Assembly (NCBI RefSeq): GCF_019635515.1 | Contig: NZ_JAHBZI010000001.1 | Span: forward strand, 2,170,001 to 2,234,000 | Direction: 5' to 3' | DNA length: 64,000 nucleotides | DNA from: Sphingomonas sp. | GTDB taxonomy: Bacteria > Pseudomonadota > Alphaproteobacteria > Sphingomonadales > Sphingomonadaceae | Part shown: one piece after another, positions 1 to 8,474 of the stretch | Layout of the letters: every line of letters starts with the position of its first letter | How positions within the stretch are numbered: position 1 is the first letter of the stretch | Notes under the pieces: generated by a model | Databases searched by the model: none | What the model saw: the letters and a program-made list of their open reading frames with translations, nothing else | Told to the model about the DNA's origin: nothing | Made by a program: the position numbers and the translations under genes

Positions 1-506
1 TGGTGATCAGCATCGACACCGTCTCGTGCAACATCGCCGCCAACCTCGTCTCCTCGGCTTATGACTTCTCGTCGCTGAAGCCGGGCAGGATCAGCTACCG
101 CACCGGCGGCATGATCACCGCGGTGATCGCGATCCTGATCATGCCGTGGAAGCTCCTTGCCTCCACCGGCGGCTATATCTTCGTCTGGCTCGCGGGCTAT
201 TCGGCGTTGCTCGGCCCGATCGCCGGCATATTGATCGCAGATTACTGGCTGATCCGCCGCACCGAGCTCGACACCACCGATCTCTACCGCGCTGATGGCC
301 GTTTCGGCGCATGGAACGCTGCCGCGCTGATCGCCTTCGCCGCGGGCGTGCTTCCCAACCTCCCCGGCTTCCTCGCCACCGCCGCGCCATCGCTGGTCAG
401 CGTGGGGGGCTTCTGGATGGGCATTTACACCTGGGCGTGGTTCGTCGGGCTCGGCATCGCCCTGATCGTCTATACCGCTTTGATGAAGCTCAAGCCCGCT
501 GCCTGA
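1..506 (+). CDS. NCS1-family nucleobase/allantoin/hydantoin permease, C-terminal fragment
   Basis: Inner-membrane cation symporter of the NCS1 family (PucI/Mhp1/cytosine permease group). Only about the last 168 residues are in the window; the reading frame is open at the left edge, so the start lies upstream. The fragment has at least four hydrophobic segments. A conserved-looking stretch around GPIAGILIADYWLIRR resembles the late transmembrane region of NCS1 proteins, where a loop carries the DYW motif. The substrate cannot be told from this part; purine-breakdown intermediates are the usual cargo. The 3' end overlaps the convergent membrane-protein gene by 17 bases. The family call is fairly safe, the substrate is not. 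Confidence 0.8.
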   Translation, partial: VISIDTVSCNIAANLVSSAYDFSSLKPGRISYRTGGMITAVIAILIMPWKLLASTGGYIFVWLAGYSALLGPIAGILIADYWLIRRTELDTTDLYRADGRFGAWNAAALIAFAAGVLPNLPGFLATAAPSLVSVGGFWMGIYTWAWFVGLGIALIVYTALMKLKPAA

Positions 507-1149
507 GCCGCATCAGCCATGCCGCGAAGAACGCGAACGCGGCCTGCCACGGCAGATGCACGCTGAGGAACCAGAAGACGAAGCGCGAGGGCTTGAGCGG
601 CAACGTCATCGCGTCGGTCATTATCAACCCATAGGCCATGCCCAGCGCGCCGAGAACGGTCAGCACCGCGACGCCGAGCATTGCGATCGCCCGCGTCGCC
701 GGTGTCAGCGGGGCGAGCCGGGTCCAGATCAGCAGCACGAAGGCCAATACGCTGCCGGCAAATCCGCCGACCGCTCCGGTAGCGAGGAAGCCGAGATAGT
801 CGCTGCTACTGGGCTCGAGCGGGAAATTGGCGACGCCATACCCCCAGGCGAGATCGTTGGCGACGATGTGCGAGAAGCTCAGCAGCAGCGTGAAATATCC
901 CACCCGCCTGAACCAGCCGCGCTGCCGCGCGCTGACCAGCAGATAGGGCAGCCCGAACAAAGGCGTCAGATACAGGCTGGGGCCGACCACCGGCGCCAGC
1001 GCGTCCTTGGCATCGGGATAGAGCAGCAGGGCAAGCGCCAGCGCGACCGCGTAGACGACCGCGCCGATCAGCAACCAGATGAAGGCATGCCAGAAGCGGA
1101 CATTGCGCCGCCTTGCGTGCGCCTCGCCAAGGGGGTCGAGCGTGGTCAC
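490..1149 (-). CDS. Uncharacterised polytopic membrane protein (219 aa)
   Basis: I do not recognise a named family. The protein has about six hydrophobic helices separated by short loops, with an Arg-rich N-terminus (HARRRNVRFWH) and a basic C-terminus (RLRQRA), which suggests an inner-membrane protein without large soluble domains. The start is GTG, preceded by a GAGGG-type ribosome site. It is convergent with the NCS1 permease and overlaps its end. Just upstream lies a palindromic repeat element, so its promoter must sit in or beyond that element, or transcription runs in from clpX on the same strand. Confidence 0.6.
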   Translation of the reverse strand: MTTLDPLGEAHARRRNVRFWHAFIWLLIGAVVYAVALALALLLYPDAKDALAPVVGPSLYLTPLFGLPYLLVSARQRGWFRRVGYFTLLLSFSHIVANDLAWGYGVANFPLEPSSSDYLGFLATGAVGGFAGSVLAFVLLIWTRLAPLTPATRAIAMLGVAVLTVLGALGMAYGLIMTDAMTLPLKPSRFVFWFLSVHLPWQAAFAFFAAWLMRLRQRA

Positions 1150-1159
1150 TTCCCACCCT

Positions 1160-1242
1160 CGTCATTCCCGCGAAAGCGGGAACCCAGGATCACAAGCGAT
1201 GCGGCAGAACCATTCTGAATCCCCGCTTTCGCGGGGATGACG
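1160..1242. repeat. Intergenic palindromic repeat element (copy 1)
   Basis: Two GC-rich palindromes, CCCGCGAAAGCGGG and CCCCGCTTTCGCGGGG, sit in inverted orientation. They are flanked by CGTCAT and ATGACG, with a short centre containing CCCAGGATCACAAGCG. The whole can fold into a cruciform with two side hairpins. It belongs to the family seen at eight other places in this window. It lies between clpX and the membrane protein on the minus strand and may serve as a transcript end or processing site. Confidence 0.85.
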
Positions 1243-1267
1243 GAATTAGGATTCGAACCGGGCTGCC

Positions 1268-2524
1268 TCAGCCCGCCTTTTCCTTCTTGGCATAGACGCG
1301 CACCGGCTCCTTGCGCCCGTCGACCACATCCTTGTCGACCACGACCTCATCGACCCCGTCCATGCTGGGCAGGTCGAACATCGTGTCGAGCAGGATGCCC
1401 TCAAGGATCGAGCGGAGCCCGCGCGCGCCGGTCTTGCGTTCGATCGCCCGCTTGGAGATCGCGACTAGCGCGTCGTCGTTGAAGCCGAGCTTTACCGTCT
1501 CCATGTCGAACAGCTTCTGATATTGCTTGACCAGCGCGTTCTTCGGCTCGGTCAGAATCTTGATCAGCGCCTCGACGTCGAGATCTTCCAGCGTCGCGAT
1601 GACCGGCAGACGGCCGACGAATTCGGGGATCAGGCCGAATTTGAGCAGATCCTCCGGCTCGGTCTGACGAAGCAGTTCGCCGGTGCGGCGCTCGTCCGGC
1701 CCGGCGACATGCGCGCCGAAGCCGATCGACTTGCCCTGTAGGCGGTCGCCGATAATCTTCTCGAGGCCCGAGAAAGCACCGCCGCAGATGAACAGGATAT
1801 TGGTGGTATCGACCTGCAGGAACTCCTGCTGCGGATGCTTGCGCCCGCCCTGCGGCGGAACGCTGGCCGTGGTGCCTTCCATCAGCTTGAGCAGCGCCTG
1901 CTGGACGCCCTCACCTGATACGTCGCGGGTGATCGAGGGATTCTCGGCCTTGCGCGAAATCTTGTCGATCTCGTCGATATAGACGATCCCGCGCTGCGCC
2001 CGCTCGACATTGTAGTCGGATGCCTGGAGCAGCTTGAGGATGATGTTCTCGACATCCTCGCCGACATAACCGGCCTCGGTCAGCGTCGTCGCATCGGCCA
2101 TCGTGAACGGCACGTCGAGGATGCGCGCCAGAGTCTGGGCGAGCAAGGTCTTGCCGCAGCCGGTCGGGCCGACGAGCAGGATGTTCGACTTGGCGAGTTC
2201 GACGTCCGCACCCTTGGCGCCGTGGTTGAGCCGCTTGTAGTGGTTATGGACCGCGACCGAGAGCACGCGCTTGGCCTGCTTCTGGCCGATCACATAATCG
2301 TCGAGAACGTCGCAGATCTCCTGCGGCGTCGGCACGCCGCCGTCCTTCTTCGAGACAAGCGCCGACTTGGTCTCCTCGCGAATGATGTCGTTGCACAGTT
2401 CGACGCACTCGTCGCAGATGAACACGGTCGGGCCGGCGATGAGCTTGCGCACCTCGTGCTGCGACTTGCCGCAGAACGAGCAATAAAGCGTGCTCTTGGA
2501 ATCGCCGCCGCTGAGCTTCGTCAT
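1268..2524 (-). CDS. clpX: ATP-dependent Clp protease ATP-binding subunit ClpX
   Basis: Hexameric AAA+ unfoldase that feeds tagged substrates to ClpP. The N-terminal zinc-binding domain shows C15, C18, C37 and C40. Walker A is GPTGCGKT at 119-126 and Walker B is IVYIDEID near residue 185. Sensor and arginine-finger regions follow, and the C-terminal D2-like small domain carries RGLRSILE. The length of 418 residues is normal. It starts with ATG. It lies 100 bases downstream of clpP on the same strand, the classic clpP-clpX order, and shares that strand with tig, although two unrelated genes separate them. In alphaproteobacteria ClpXP degrades CtrA and other cell-cycle regulators. Confidence 0.98.
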   Translation of the reverse strand: MTKLSGGDSKSTLYCSFCGKSQHEVRKLIAGPTVFICDECVELCNDIIREETKSALVSKKDGGVPTPQEICDVLDDYVIGQKQAKRVLSVAVHNHYKRLNHGAKGADVELAKSNILLVGPTGCGKTLLAQTLARILDVPFTMADATTLTEAGYVGEDVENIILKLLQASDYNVERAQRGIVYIDEIDKISRKAENPSITRDVSGEGVQQALLKLMEGTTASVPPQGGRKHPQQEFLQVDTTNILFICGGAFSGLEKIIGDRLQGKSIGFGAHVAGPDERRTGELLRQTEPEDLLKFGLIPEFVGRLPVIATLEDLDVEALIKILTEPKNALVKQYQKLFDMETVKLGFNDDALVAISKRAIERKTGARGLRSILEGILLDTMFDLPSMDGVDEVVVDKDVVDGRKEPVRVYAKKEKAG

Positions 2525-2624
2525 TCAATTCTCTCCCGTGCGCTGCGTGCGCACGTTACGCCACCCGCCAAGATACACGCGGGCAAATCTCGGGCAATCC
2601 GGAATCGGATATAGCCCAGCTTGG

Positions 2625-3263
2625 TTAAGCAGTGGCTGACGAACCGTCTTCCGACGGCGTCGGCCGCTTTTCGAACACCTCGTCGACCAGCCCGAACGCC
2701 TTGGCCTCTTCCGCTTCGAGGAACGTGTCGCGGTCCATCGCCCGTTCGATTTCCTCGAGCGGCTTGCCGGTATACTTCACATATAGCGCGTTCATCCGGT
2801 CCTTGATGCGCTGGATTTCCTTGGCCTGGATCTGGATGTCCGAGGCCATACCCTGCGCACCGCCCGAGGGCTGGTGGATCATGATCCGCGAATTGGTCAG
2901 CGCCACGCGCATCCCCGGCTCGCCGGCCGCGAGCAGAAAACTGCCCATCGACGCCGCCTGGCCGATACAGACCGTGCCTACCTTTGGGCGGATATACTGC
3001 ATGGTGTCGTGGATCGCCATGCCCGCGGTGACCACGCCACCCGGCGAATTGATGTACATCCAGATATCCTTCTTCGGGTTCTCGGACTCGAGGAAGAGCA
3101 GCTGCGCGGTGATCAGCGATGCCATGCCATCCTCGACCCCGCCGGTGACGAAGATGATGCGCTCACGGAGCAGCCGCGAGAAGATGTCGAAGCTGCGCTC
3201 GCCGCGGCTCGATTGTTCGATGACGATCGGAACGAGACCGCCGGTGATGGGGTCAATGGTCAT
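2625..3263 (-). CDS. clpP: ATP-dependent Clp protease proteolytic subunit ClpP
   Basis: Serine peptidase that forms the tetradecameric chamber of ClpXP. Counting from the ATG chosen here, the catalytic triad is Ser105 (GQAASMGS), His130 ([10 protein letters not shown]) and Asp179 (MDRDTF), with the same spacing as in E. coli. This start, which gives MTIDPITGG, has a GAAGG ribosome site five bases upstream and matches the short N-terminus of close homologues. An upstream in-frame ATG at 3284 would add seven residues but lacks a clear ribosome site. The 212-residue product has a short hydrophilic tail. Transcription probably continues into clpX. Confidence 0.97.
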   Translation of the reverse strand: MTIDPITGGLVPIVIEQSSRGERSFDIFSRLLRERIIFVTGGVEDGMASLITAQLLFLESENPKKDIWMYINSPGGVVTAGMAIHDTMQYIRPKVGTVCIGQAASMGSFLLAAGEPGMRVALTNSRIMIHQPSGGAQGMASDIQIQAKEIQRIKDRMNALYVKYTGKPLEEIERAMDRDTFLEAEEAKAFGLVDEVFEKRPTPSEDGSSATA

Positions 3264-3425
3264 CTTGCCTTCAAGCGGATGCATAAGGGGAAATCTCTTT
3301 GGTTGTGTTTTGCCCGGCAACTACATCGGCGCTTGGTTAGCGCCGCGCAAGGGGTGAACGCGGTGAAAGGGCAGGCTTAACGGGCACTCTTGTCGAAGTC
3401 TGCACGAAAGCGCACATCGTTACGC

Positions 3426-4430
3426 ATGAGCAAGGTTCTCGTCACCGGCGGTTCGGGCTTCGTCGGAAGCCATGTCATCCTCCAACTCCTCGCCGCAGGC
3501 CACCTCGTCCGCACCACCGTTCGCAGCCTGTCGCGTGAGAATGAAGTCCGCGCGATGCTCGAACGCGCCGGCGCCGACACCTACCGGCTGGGCTTCGCCG
3601 CCGCCGATCTGGAGCGGGACGCCGGCTGGGCCGAGGCGGCGGCCGACTGCGACTATGTCCAGCACGTCGCCTCGCCCTTCCCGATCAGCCAGCCCAAGGA
3701 TGAGCAGGAACTGATCCGTCCGGCGGTGGACGGCACGCTCAGGGTGTTGCGCGCCGCGCGCGATGCCGGCGTCAAACGCGTGGTGTTGACCTCATCCTTC
3801 GCCGCGATCGGCTATGGTCATGGCCAGCGCTCCACCGCCTACACCGAGGAGGACTGGACGGACGTCAACGGCCCCTCGGTCCAGCCTTATATGAAGTCCA
3901 AGACATTGGCGGAACGCGCCGCATGGAATTTCATCGCCACCGAAGGTGGCGGCATGGAACTGGCGGTGGTCAATCCGGTCGGCATCTTCGGGCCCGCGCT
4001 GGGCAAGTATCTATCGACCTCAGTCGAGCTGGTGCGGCGGATGATGACGGGCAAGTTGCCCGGCACCCCCGATCTGTGGCTGGGCGTGATCGACGTCCGC
4101 GACGTCGCCAGCCTGCAGGTCCAGGCGATGACCGATCCGGCCGCAGCGGGTGAGCGCTTCCTCGCGGTGGCGGGCGAACCGGTCTCGTTCCACCAGATGG
4201 CGCTGATCCTCCACGATCATTTCGGCAGCAAGGTGCCGCGCCAGATGCCCGACTGGGCGATCCGCGCGCTGGCGCTGATCAACCCGATGGCGCGCGAGGC
4301 CGTCCCCCGCCTGGGCATTCGTGGCCGCGCGAGCAATGACAAGGCGCGCGCTTTGGGCTGGACGCCACGGAGCAACGAGGAAGCGATCGCCGCGACCGCC
4401 AGGTCGCTGCGGGAATTGAAGCTGGTCTAG
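3426..4430 (+). CDS. NAD(P)-dependent extended SDR, dihydroflavonol-4-reductase-like aldehyde reductase
   Basis: Cytoplasmic oxidoreductase with a Rossmann fold. The N-terminal TGGSGFVGSH is the nucleotide-binding motif of extended SDRs. The YMKSK stretch (YxxxK) supplies the catalytic Tyr and Lys, and LTSSFAA supplies the Ser region. The later layout (VNPVGIFGP, then VIDVRDVA) matches the dihydroflavonol reductase/cinnamoyl-CoA reductase-like group, which in bacteria often reduces aldehydes or ketones. The substrate is unknown. The ATG at 3426 gives MSKVLVTGG directly before the motif, whereas an upstream TTG would add residues with no family support. It is divergent from clpP and its end overlaps the convergent glycosyltransferase by four bases. 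Confidence 0.85.
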   Translation: MSKVLVTGGSGFVGSHVILQLLAAGHLVRTTVRSLSRENEVRAMLERAGADTYRLGFAAADLERDAGWAEAAADCDYVQHVASPFPISQPKDEQELIRPAVDGTLRVLRAARDAGVKRVVLTSSFAAIGYGHGQRSTAYTEEDWTDVNGPSVQPYMKSKTLAERAAWNFIATEGGGMELAVVNPVGIFGPALGKYLSTSVELVRRMMTGKLPGTPDLWLGVIDVRDVASLQVQAMTDPAAAGERFLAVAGEPVSFHQMALILHDHFGSKVPRQMPDWAIRALALINPMAREAVPRLGIRGRASNDKARALGWTPRSNEEAIAATARSLRELKLV

Positions 4431-5356
4431 CCGCGCAGCGGCCCCGGCACACCCAGATAGGCCAGCCGGCGCACTTCGCGCCGACCGCGCACAACCGTAT
4501 CCAGGATCAGCCCGGTAAACAGGTTGAGGAAGGCGAGGATCATCAGCCCGGTCGAAAGGATCGCGGTCGGGAAGCGTGGCACGGTGTGGGTGTCAAGAAA
4601 CGTCAGCACAAGCGGCACACTGAGCCCGATCGCCGCCAACGCGAACGCCGCCGCGATCAGCCCGAAAAACAGCATCGGCCGCTCGATCCGGTAGAGCGTC
4701 AGGATCGTCCGGGCGATGCGGAAGCCGTCCGAATAGGTGCTGAGCTTGGAGACCGAACCATCGGGCCGGGCGAAATAGCGCGTTTCCACCTCGCCGACCG
4801 GCATCTTGAGCTCCAGTGCATGGACGCTGATCTCGGTCTCGATCTCGAAGCCCGACGACAGCACCGGAAAGCTCTTCACGAAGCGGCGCGAAAACACCCG
4901 GTAGCCCGAGAAGATATCGGTGAAGCTGCGCCCGAACAGCCGCGCCAGCAGCCCGGTCATCATCCGATTGCCGAGGACGTGCCCGCGCCGATAGGCCTCC
5001 GCTGCTTCGTGGACGCGGGTGCCGACGATCATGTCGAGGCCTTCCTCCTGCGCCCGAGCGACCATCGCCGCCGCGGAATCAGGATCGTAGGTCGCATCGC
5101 CATCGGCCATCACATAGATATCGGCGTCGATATCGGCGAACATCCGCCGGACGACATTGCCCTTGCCCTGCATCCGCTCGCTGCGGACCACGGCGCCGGC
5201 GGCCCGCGCCACCTCGATGGTGCGATCGCGGCTGTTATTGTCGTAGACGTAGATTGTCGCGGTTGGCAGCGCCGCGCGGAAACCGGCGACCGTCTGCGCG
5301 ATCGCCGCTTCCTCGTTATAGCAGGGCAGCAGCACTGCGATGCGCGGTTCGGTCAC
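4427..5356 (-). CDS. Family 2 glycosyltransferase with C-terminal membrane helices
   Basis: GT-A fold transferase of the dolichol-phosphate-mannose-synthase-like group, expected to load a sugar onto a lipid phosphate at the inner membrane. Visible motifs are LLPCYNEE near the N-terminus, YDNNSRDRT, and the metal-binding MADGDATYD. A ScdC-like SGYRVFSRRF region follows. Two hydrophobic helices lie in the last 90 residues, followed by a basic tail. I chose the GTG at 5356, giving VTEPRIAVLLP. A further GTG at 5377 would start inside the palindromic repeat. The donor and acceptor cannot be told. It lies downstream of tig on the same strand but a repeat element separates them. Confidence 0.85.
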   Translation of the reverse strand: MTEPRIAVLLPCYNEEAAIAQTVAGFRAALPTATIYVYDNNSRDRTIEVARAAGAVVRSERMQGKGNVVRRMFADIDADIYVMADGDATYDPDSAAAMVARAQEEGLDMIVGTRVHEAAEAYRRGHVLGNRMMTGLLARLFGRSFTDIFSGYRVFSRRFVKSFPVLSSGFEIETEISVHALELKMPVGEVETRYFARPDGSVSKLSTYSDGFRIARTILTLYRIERPMLFFGLIAAAFALAAIGLSVPLVLTFLDTHTVPRFPTAILSTGLMILAFLNLFTGLILDTVVRGRREVRRLAYLGVPGPLRG

Positions 5357-5371
5357 CCCATACCCCCAAAT

Positions 5372-5480
5372 CGTCACCCCGGCCTTGTGCCGGGGTCCAC
5401 CGGGAGGCCAGGTGAGACGCTAGAGCCTCTTGCCGCATAGCTAGCGGCACCGTGGACCCCGGCACAAGGCCGAGGCGACG
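5372..5480. repeat. Intergenic palindromic repeat element (copy 2)
   Basis: Inverted pair with outer arms CGTCACCCCGGCCTTGTGCC and GGCACAAGGCCGAGGCGACG, and inner GGGTCCAC paired with GTGGACCC. A short variable centre separates them. It fills almost all of the gap between tig and the glycosyltransferase. Its 3' arm ends seven bases from the tig stop codon, so it could act as the transcript end of tig. Confidence 0.85.
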
Positions 5481-5487
5481 GGTTGGC

Positions 5488-7110
5488 TTACTTCTTCTTC
5501 GCCGGCGCCTTCTTCGCGGCCGGCTTTTCGTCGGCAGCCTTTTCCACCTTCGGCTCGGCGGCCTTCTTGGTCGCGGCCTTCTTCACCGGCTCGGCGACGA
5601 CGGCCTCTTCCTTCGGCGCCTTGGCCGGCTTGTCAGCCTTGGACGGCGCGGCCTTGGTCGCGTCCTTTTTGGCCGGCTCTTCCGCCTTGGCCTTCTCGGC
5701 CTTGGGCTTGGCGGCCGCCTTCTTGCCCTTGGGCTTGTGGTTGTCGTGATCGTGGTGATGCGTGCCGGTGTCGAAACCGTCTTCGCTCTCGATCGCGGCT
5801 TCCAGCGCCTCGCGGGTCACTTCGCGGTCGGTGATCTCGGCCTTGTCGAACAGGAAGTCGACGACCTTGTCCTCGAACAAGGGCGCGCGCAGCTGGGCGG
5901 CCGCCATCGGCTCGTTGCGGACATATTCGAAGAAGCGCTGGCGCTGGTCGGCCGGATATTGCTGCGCGGCCTGCGCGATCAGCTGGTTCATCTCGTTGGC
6001 GTTGACCTCGACGCCATTGGCGTTGCCGATCTCGGACAGCAGCAGACCCAGACGGACGCGGCGCTCGGCGATGGCGACATATTCGTCGCGCTCGGTCTCG
6101 AGCTCGGCCTTGGCGGCGGCGACATCTTCCTCATGCTCCGCTTCGTGCTGGAGCTGGTGCCAGATCTGCTGGAACTCGGCATCGACCATCGACGGCGGCA
6201 CCGGGAAATCATGGCCCGCGGCGAGCTGATCGAGCAGCTTGCGCTTCATATGCGTGCGGGTCAGGCCATTGAGCTGCTGCTCGATCTGGCCCTTGAGGAG
6301 ACCGGTGAGCTGCTCGAGGCTCTGCAGGCCAAGCTGCTTGGCGAAGTCATCGTCGATCTTGGCTTCGCCGGCGGTCTTCACCGCGGTGATCTTGAGATCG
6401 AAGGTCGCGGGCTTGCCGGCGAGATCCTTCGAGCCATAATCCTCGGGGAAGGTCACCGAAATCTGCTTCTCGTCGCCGGCCTTCACGCCGACGAGCTGAT
6501 CCTCGAAACCGGGGATCAGGCGGCCCGAGCCGATCTCGACGGCCATGTCGGTGCCGGTGCCGCCGTCGAACGCGACGCCGTCAGCGGTCTTGCCGACGAA
6601 ATCCATCGTAACCTGGTCGCCGGTCGCGGCCTTGTGCTTGGGGCCGGCATCGCTCCACGACTTCTGCTGGCCGGCGAGCTGCTCGAGCTGCGCGGTCACC
6701 GCGGCGTCATCGGCCGGCACCGTCAGGCGCTCGAGCTTGAGCCCCTCGATCGACGGCGTCGGCACATCGGGAAGCACTTCGAGCTCGACCTTGACTTCGG
6801 CGTCGCCACCGGCGGCATATTCGCCTTCCAGGCTCACCGACGGCTGCATCGCCGGACGCAGCTTCTTGTCGGCGATCAGCTGCTGCACGCCTTCCTGGAT
6901 CGAGCTGTTGAGCGCTTCCTGCGCCAGCGATTCGCCGTGCATCTTGCGGATCAGGTTGGCCGGCACCTTGCCGGGACGGAAACCGGGCATGCGGATCGTC
7001 GGAGCGACGCGCTTCACTTCGGCATCGACCTTCGAATCGATATCCTTGGCAGTGATCTTCAGCGTGAAGGCGCGCTTGAGGCCCTCGTTCAACGTCTCGA
7101 CAGTCTGCAT
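5488..7110 (-). CDS. tig: Trigger factor, ribosome-bound chaperone and peptidyl-prolyl isomerase
   Basis: Binds ribosomal protein L23 at the exit tunnel and folds nascent chains. The N-terminal ribosome-binding domain carries the signature GFRPGKVP near residue 43. A central FKBP-type PPIase domain follows (GDQVTMDFVG to GFEDQLVG), then the helical C-terminal chaperone arms. The start MQTVETLNEGLKR at the ATG is standard. The protein is 540 residues, longer than the usual 430-460. The excess is a tail of about 90 residues beginning with a His/Asp cluster (THHHDHDNH) and continuing as Lys/Ala/Pro repeats. The gene follows tRNA-Leu on the same strand by 64 bases. Confidence 0.97.
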   Translation of the reverse strand: MQTVETLNEGLKRAFTLKITAKDIDSKVDAEVKRVAPTIRMPGFRPGKVPANLIRKMHGESLAQEALNSSIQEGVQQLIADKKLRPAMQPSVSLEGEYAAGGDAEVKVELEVLPDVPTPSIEGLKLERLTVPADDAAVTAQLEQLAGQQKSWSDAGPKHKAATGDQVTMDFVGKTADGVAFDGGTGTDMAVEIGSGRLIPGFEDQLVGVKAGDEKQISVTFPEDYGSKDLAGKPATFDLKITAVKTAGEAKIDDDFAKQLGLQSLEQLTGLLKGQIEQQLNGLTRTHMKRKLLDQLAAGHDFPVPPSMVDAEFQQIWHQLQHEAEHEEDVAAAKAELETERDEYVAIAERRVRLGLLLSEIGNANGVEVNANEMNQLIAQAAQQYPADQRQRFFEYVRNEPMAAAQLRAPLFEDKVVDFLFDKAEITDREVTREALEAAIESEDGFDTGTHHHDHDNHKPKGKKAAAKPKAEKAKAEEPAKKDATKAAPSKADKPAKAPKEEAVVAEPVKKAATKKAAEPKVEKAADEKPAAKKAPAKKK

Positions 7111-7174
7111 CAGTTCGAACTTCCAAAAAGAATGAGATCGCGGCGCCGAAACGCTGATCAGAGAGCGGCGGTGC

Positions 7175-7259
7175 TGGTGCGGGCGAAGGGACTCGAACCC
7201 CCACACCTTTCGATACCAGAACCTAAATCTGGCGCGTCTACCAGTTCCGCCACGCCCGC
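7175..7259 (-). tRNA. tRNA-Leu (anticodon UAG, encoded CCA)
   Basis: Read on the minus strand, the acceptor arms are GCGGGCG and CGCCCGC, followed by A and an encoded CCA. The anticodon arm is CCAGA-TTTAGGT-TCTGG, giving anticodon TAG. The T arm is present (GTTCGAGTC) and a long variable arm makes it class II, as expected for leucine. Length is 85 bases including CCA. It lies just upstream of tig, so the two could share a transcript. Confidence 0.95.
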
Positions 7260-7368
7260 AGGGGCACCGCCGGTCGGGCGGCTCTATAGCAATCAGGCGA
7301 GCGGGGGCAAGGGCACAAGCAACTTGCGCGTCGGCGCGGCGTTGAGAGGAGCAAAAGGAGTGCCTTCG

Positions 7369-7548
7369 ATGCCAGTAGAACCGCCGATCAAGCCGACTAC
7401 CCCTCCCGACGAAACCCCCGCCGCGCCGCAGCCGGGACAGCCGGAGACGCCACCGCCCGAATATGCCCCACCGGCCCCAGACATCGACGTACCGGCGCCC
7501 AACCCCGGCGGCGATCCCCCGGCAACCCCGATGCAGCCCACTGCCTGA
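7369..7548 (+). CDS. Small proline-rich protein of unknown function (59 aa)
   Basis: I recognise no family. The peptide begins MPVEPPIKPTTPPDETPAA and is almost entirely Pro, Ala, Glu, Thr and Asp, so it is probably disordered. It lacks a signal peptide. A GAGGAGCAAAAGGAG stretch lies 7 to 21 bases upstream of the ATG. The stop codon overlaps the ribosome site of the next small gene, suggesting an operon of two small proteins and possibly the Crp-type regulator. The same frame stays open leftwards across tig, but that extension is antisense to a certain gene. Confidence 0.5.
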   Translation: MPVEPPIKPTTPPDETPAAPQPGQPETPPPEYAPPAPDIDVPAPNPGGDPPATPMQPTA

Positions 7549-7558
7549 GGAGGAAATC

Positions 7559-7732
7559 ATGTCCGATACCGATCACACCGATACCCGCTCCGATCTCGAA
7601 CGGGCCGTGCAGTCGCGCGCCGACGAAGCCAATGGCGGTGGCGACACCTCGGCGCTGAAACCCACCGGCGTGAAGGACGGCATCGGCGGCACCGCCGGCG
7701 AGGACAAGAATCAGGGCCGGGACCAGCAATAG
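7559..7732 (+). CDS. Small acidic hydrophilic protein of unknown function (57 aa)
   Basis: Starts MSDTDHTDTRSDLERAVQ and is rich in Asp, Gly, Thr and Gln, probably disordered, with no cysteine and no hydrophobic helix. An ideal AGGAGG ribosome site is six bases before the ATG and overlaps the stop of the previous small gene, which supports real translation. The Crp/Fnr-type regulator starts four bases after its stop. No function can be assigned; many small Asp/Gly-rich proteins of this sort are stress-related, but that is only a guess. Confidence 0.6.
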   Translation: MSDTDHTDTRSDLERAVQSRADEANGGGDTSALKPTGVKDGIGGTAGEDKNQGRDQQ

Positions 7733-7736
7733 CACC

Positions 7737-8468
7737 GTGAGCCCCGAGATGATCGACGTCTATTTGCGCAAGCTGCGCGCCCGCCACCGCATCAGCGCGC
7801 TGGAGGAGGCGGCGATCGTCGATTCGGTTTCCGAAATCACCCAATATCCCGCCGATCGGGTCCTGATCCGCGCCGGGCAAATGCTCACCTGTTCGACGCT
7901 GCTCACCGACGGGCTGATGTGCCGCTACAAGGATCTGAGCGATGGCCAGCGCCAGATCACCGCACTCCACGTACCCGGCGATTTCGCCGATCTGCACAGC
8001 TTCACGCTCAAATATCTCGATCATAACGTCATGACGCTGACACCATGCACCATCGCGATATCGCCGCACGAGCGCATTCAACAGGTCTGCGAGCAATTTC
8101 CCCGCCTCGCCCGCATCTTCTGGTTCTCGACCAACCTCGACGCCTGCATCCACCGCGAATGGGAGGTCTCGCTCGGCCGCCGCAACGCGCTGGAGCGGAC
8201 CGCGCATCTGCTGTGCGAGCTATATGTCCGGCTCGGGCTGGTCGGGCGCGCTGGTCCCTTCGATTACGCGCTGCCGATCACCCAGACCGAGCTGGCTGAG
8301 TGCCTGGGCCTGACCTCGGTCCATGTGAACCGGGTGCTTCGCGACTTGCGCGAGGCCGGGCTGGTCGAATTCCGCAGCGGCCGCGTTACGATCAACAATT
8401 TCGATGACCTCAAGCGCGCCGCCGAATTCGATTCGGACTATCTGTATCTCAACCCGTCGGAGCTGTAG
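7737..8468 (+). CDS. Crp/Fnr-family transcriptional regulator
   Basis: DNA-binding regulator with an N-terminal cyclic-nucleotide-binding-like beta barrel (about residues 25-125) and a C-terminal winged helix. The recognition region reads ITQTELAECLGLTSVHVNRVLRDLREAGLV, a typical HTH_Crp arrangement. There is no FNR-type Cys cluster at the N-terminus, and the classical cAMP-binding Arg-Ser pair is not obvious, so the signal is unknown. GTG is the likely start; an ATG four codons later is an alternative. Spacing of four bases to the preceding small gene suggests co-transcription. Confidence 0.88.
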   Translation: MSPEMIDVYLRKLRARHRISALEEAAIVDSVSEITQYPADRVLIRAGQMLTCSTLLTDGLMCRYKDLSDGQRQITALHVPGDFADLHSFTLKYLDHNVMTLTPCTIAISPHERIQQVCEQFPRLARIFWFSTNLDACIHREWEVSLGRRNALERTAHLLCELYVRLGLVGRAGPFDYALPITQTELAECLGLTSVHVNRVLRDLREAGLVEFRSGRVTINNFDDLKRAAEFDSDYLYLNPSEL

Positions 8469-8474
8469 CTCCGG

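Noticed and set aside
7175..7259. tRNA-Leu as an integration site for a mobile element
   Set aside because: No integrase, no duplicated 3' tRNA end and no foreign-looking genes follow it.
5452..7548. A 698-codon open frame on the plus strand across tig
   Set aside because: It is antisense to the trigger factor gene, which is certain from its domains. The translation is Leu/Gly/Arg-rich and lacks any family pattern, as expected of antisense frames in GC-rich DNA. Only its last 59 codons, beyond the tRNA, are kept as a separate small gene.
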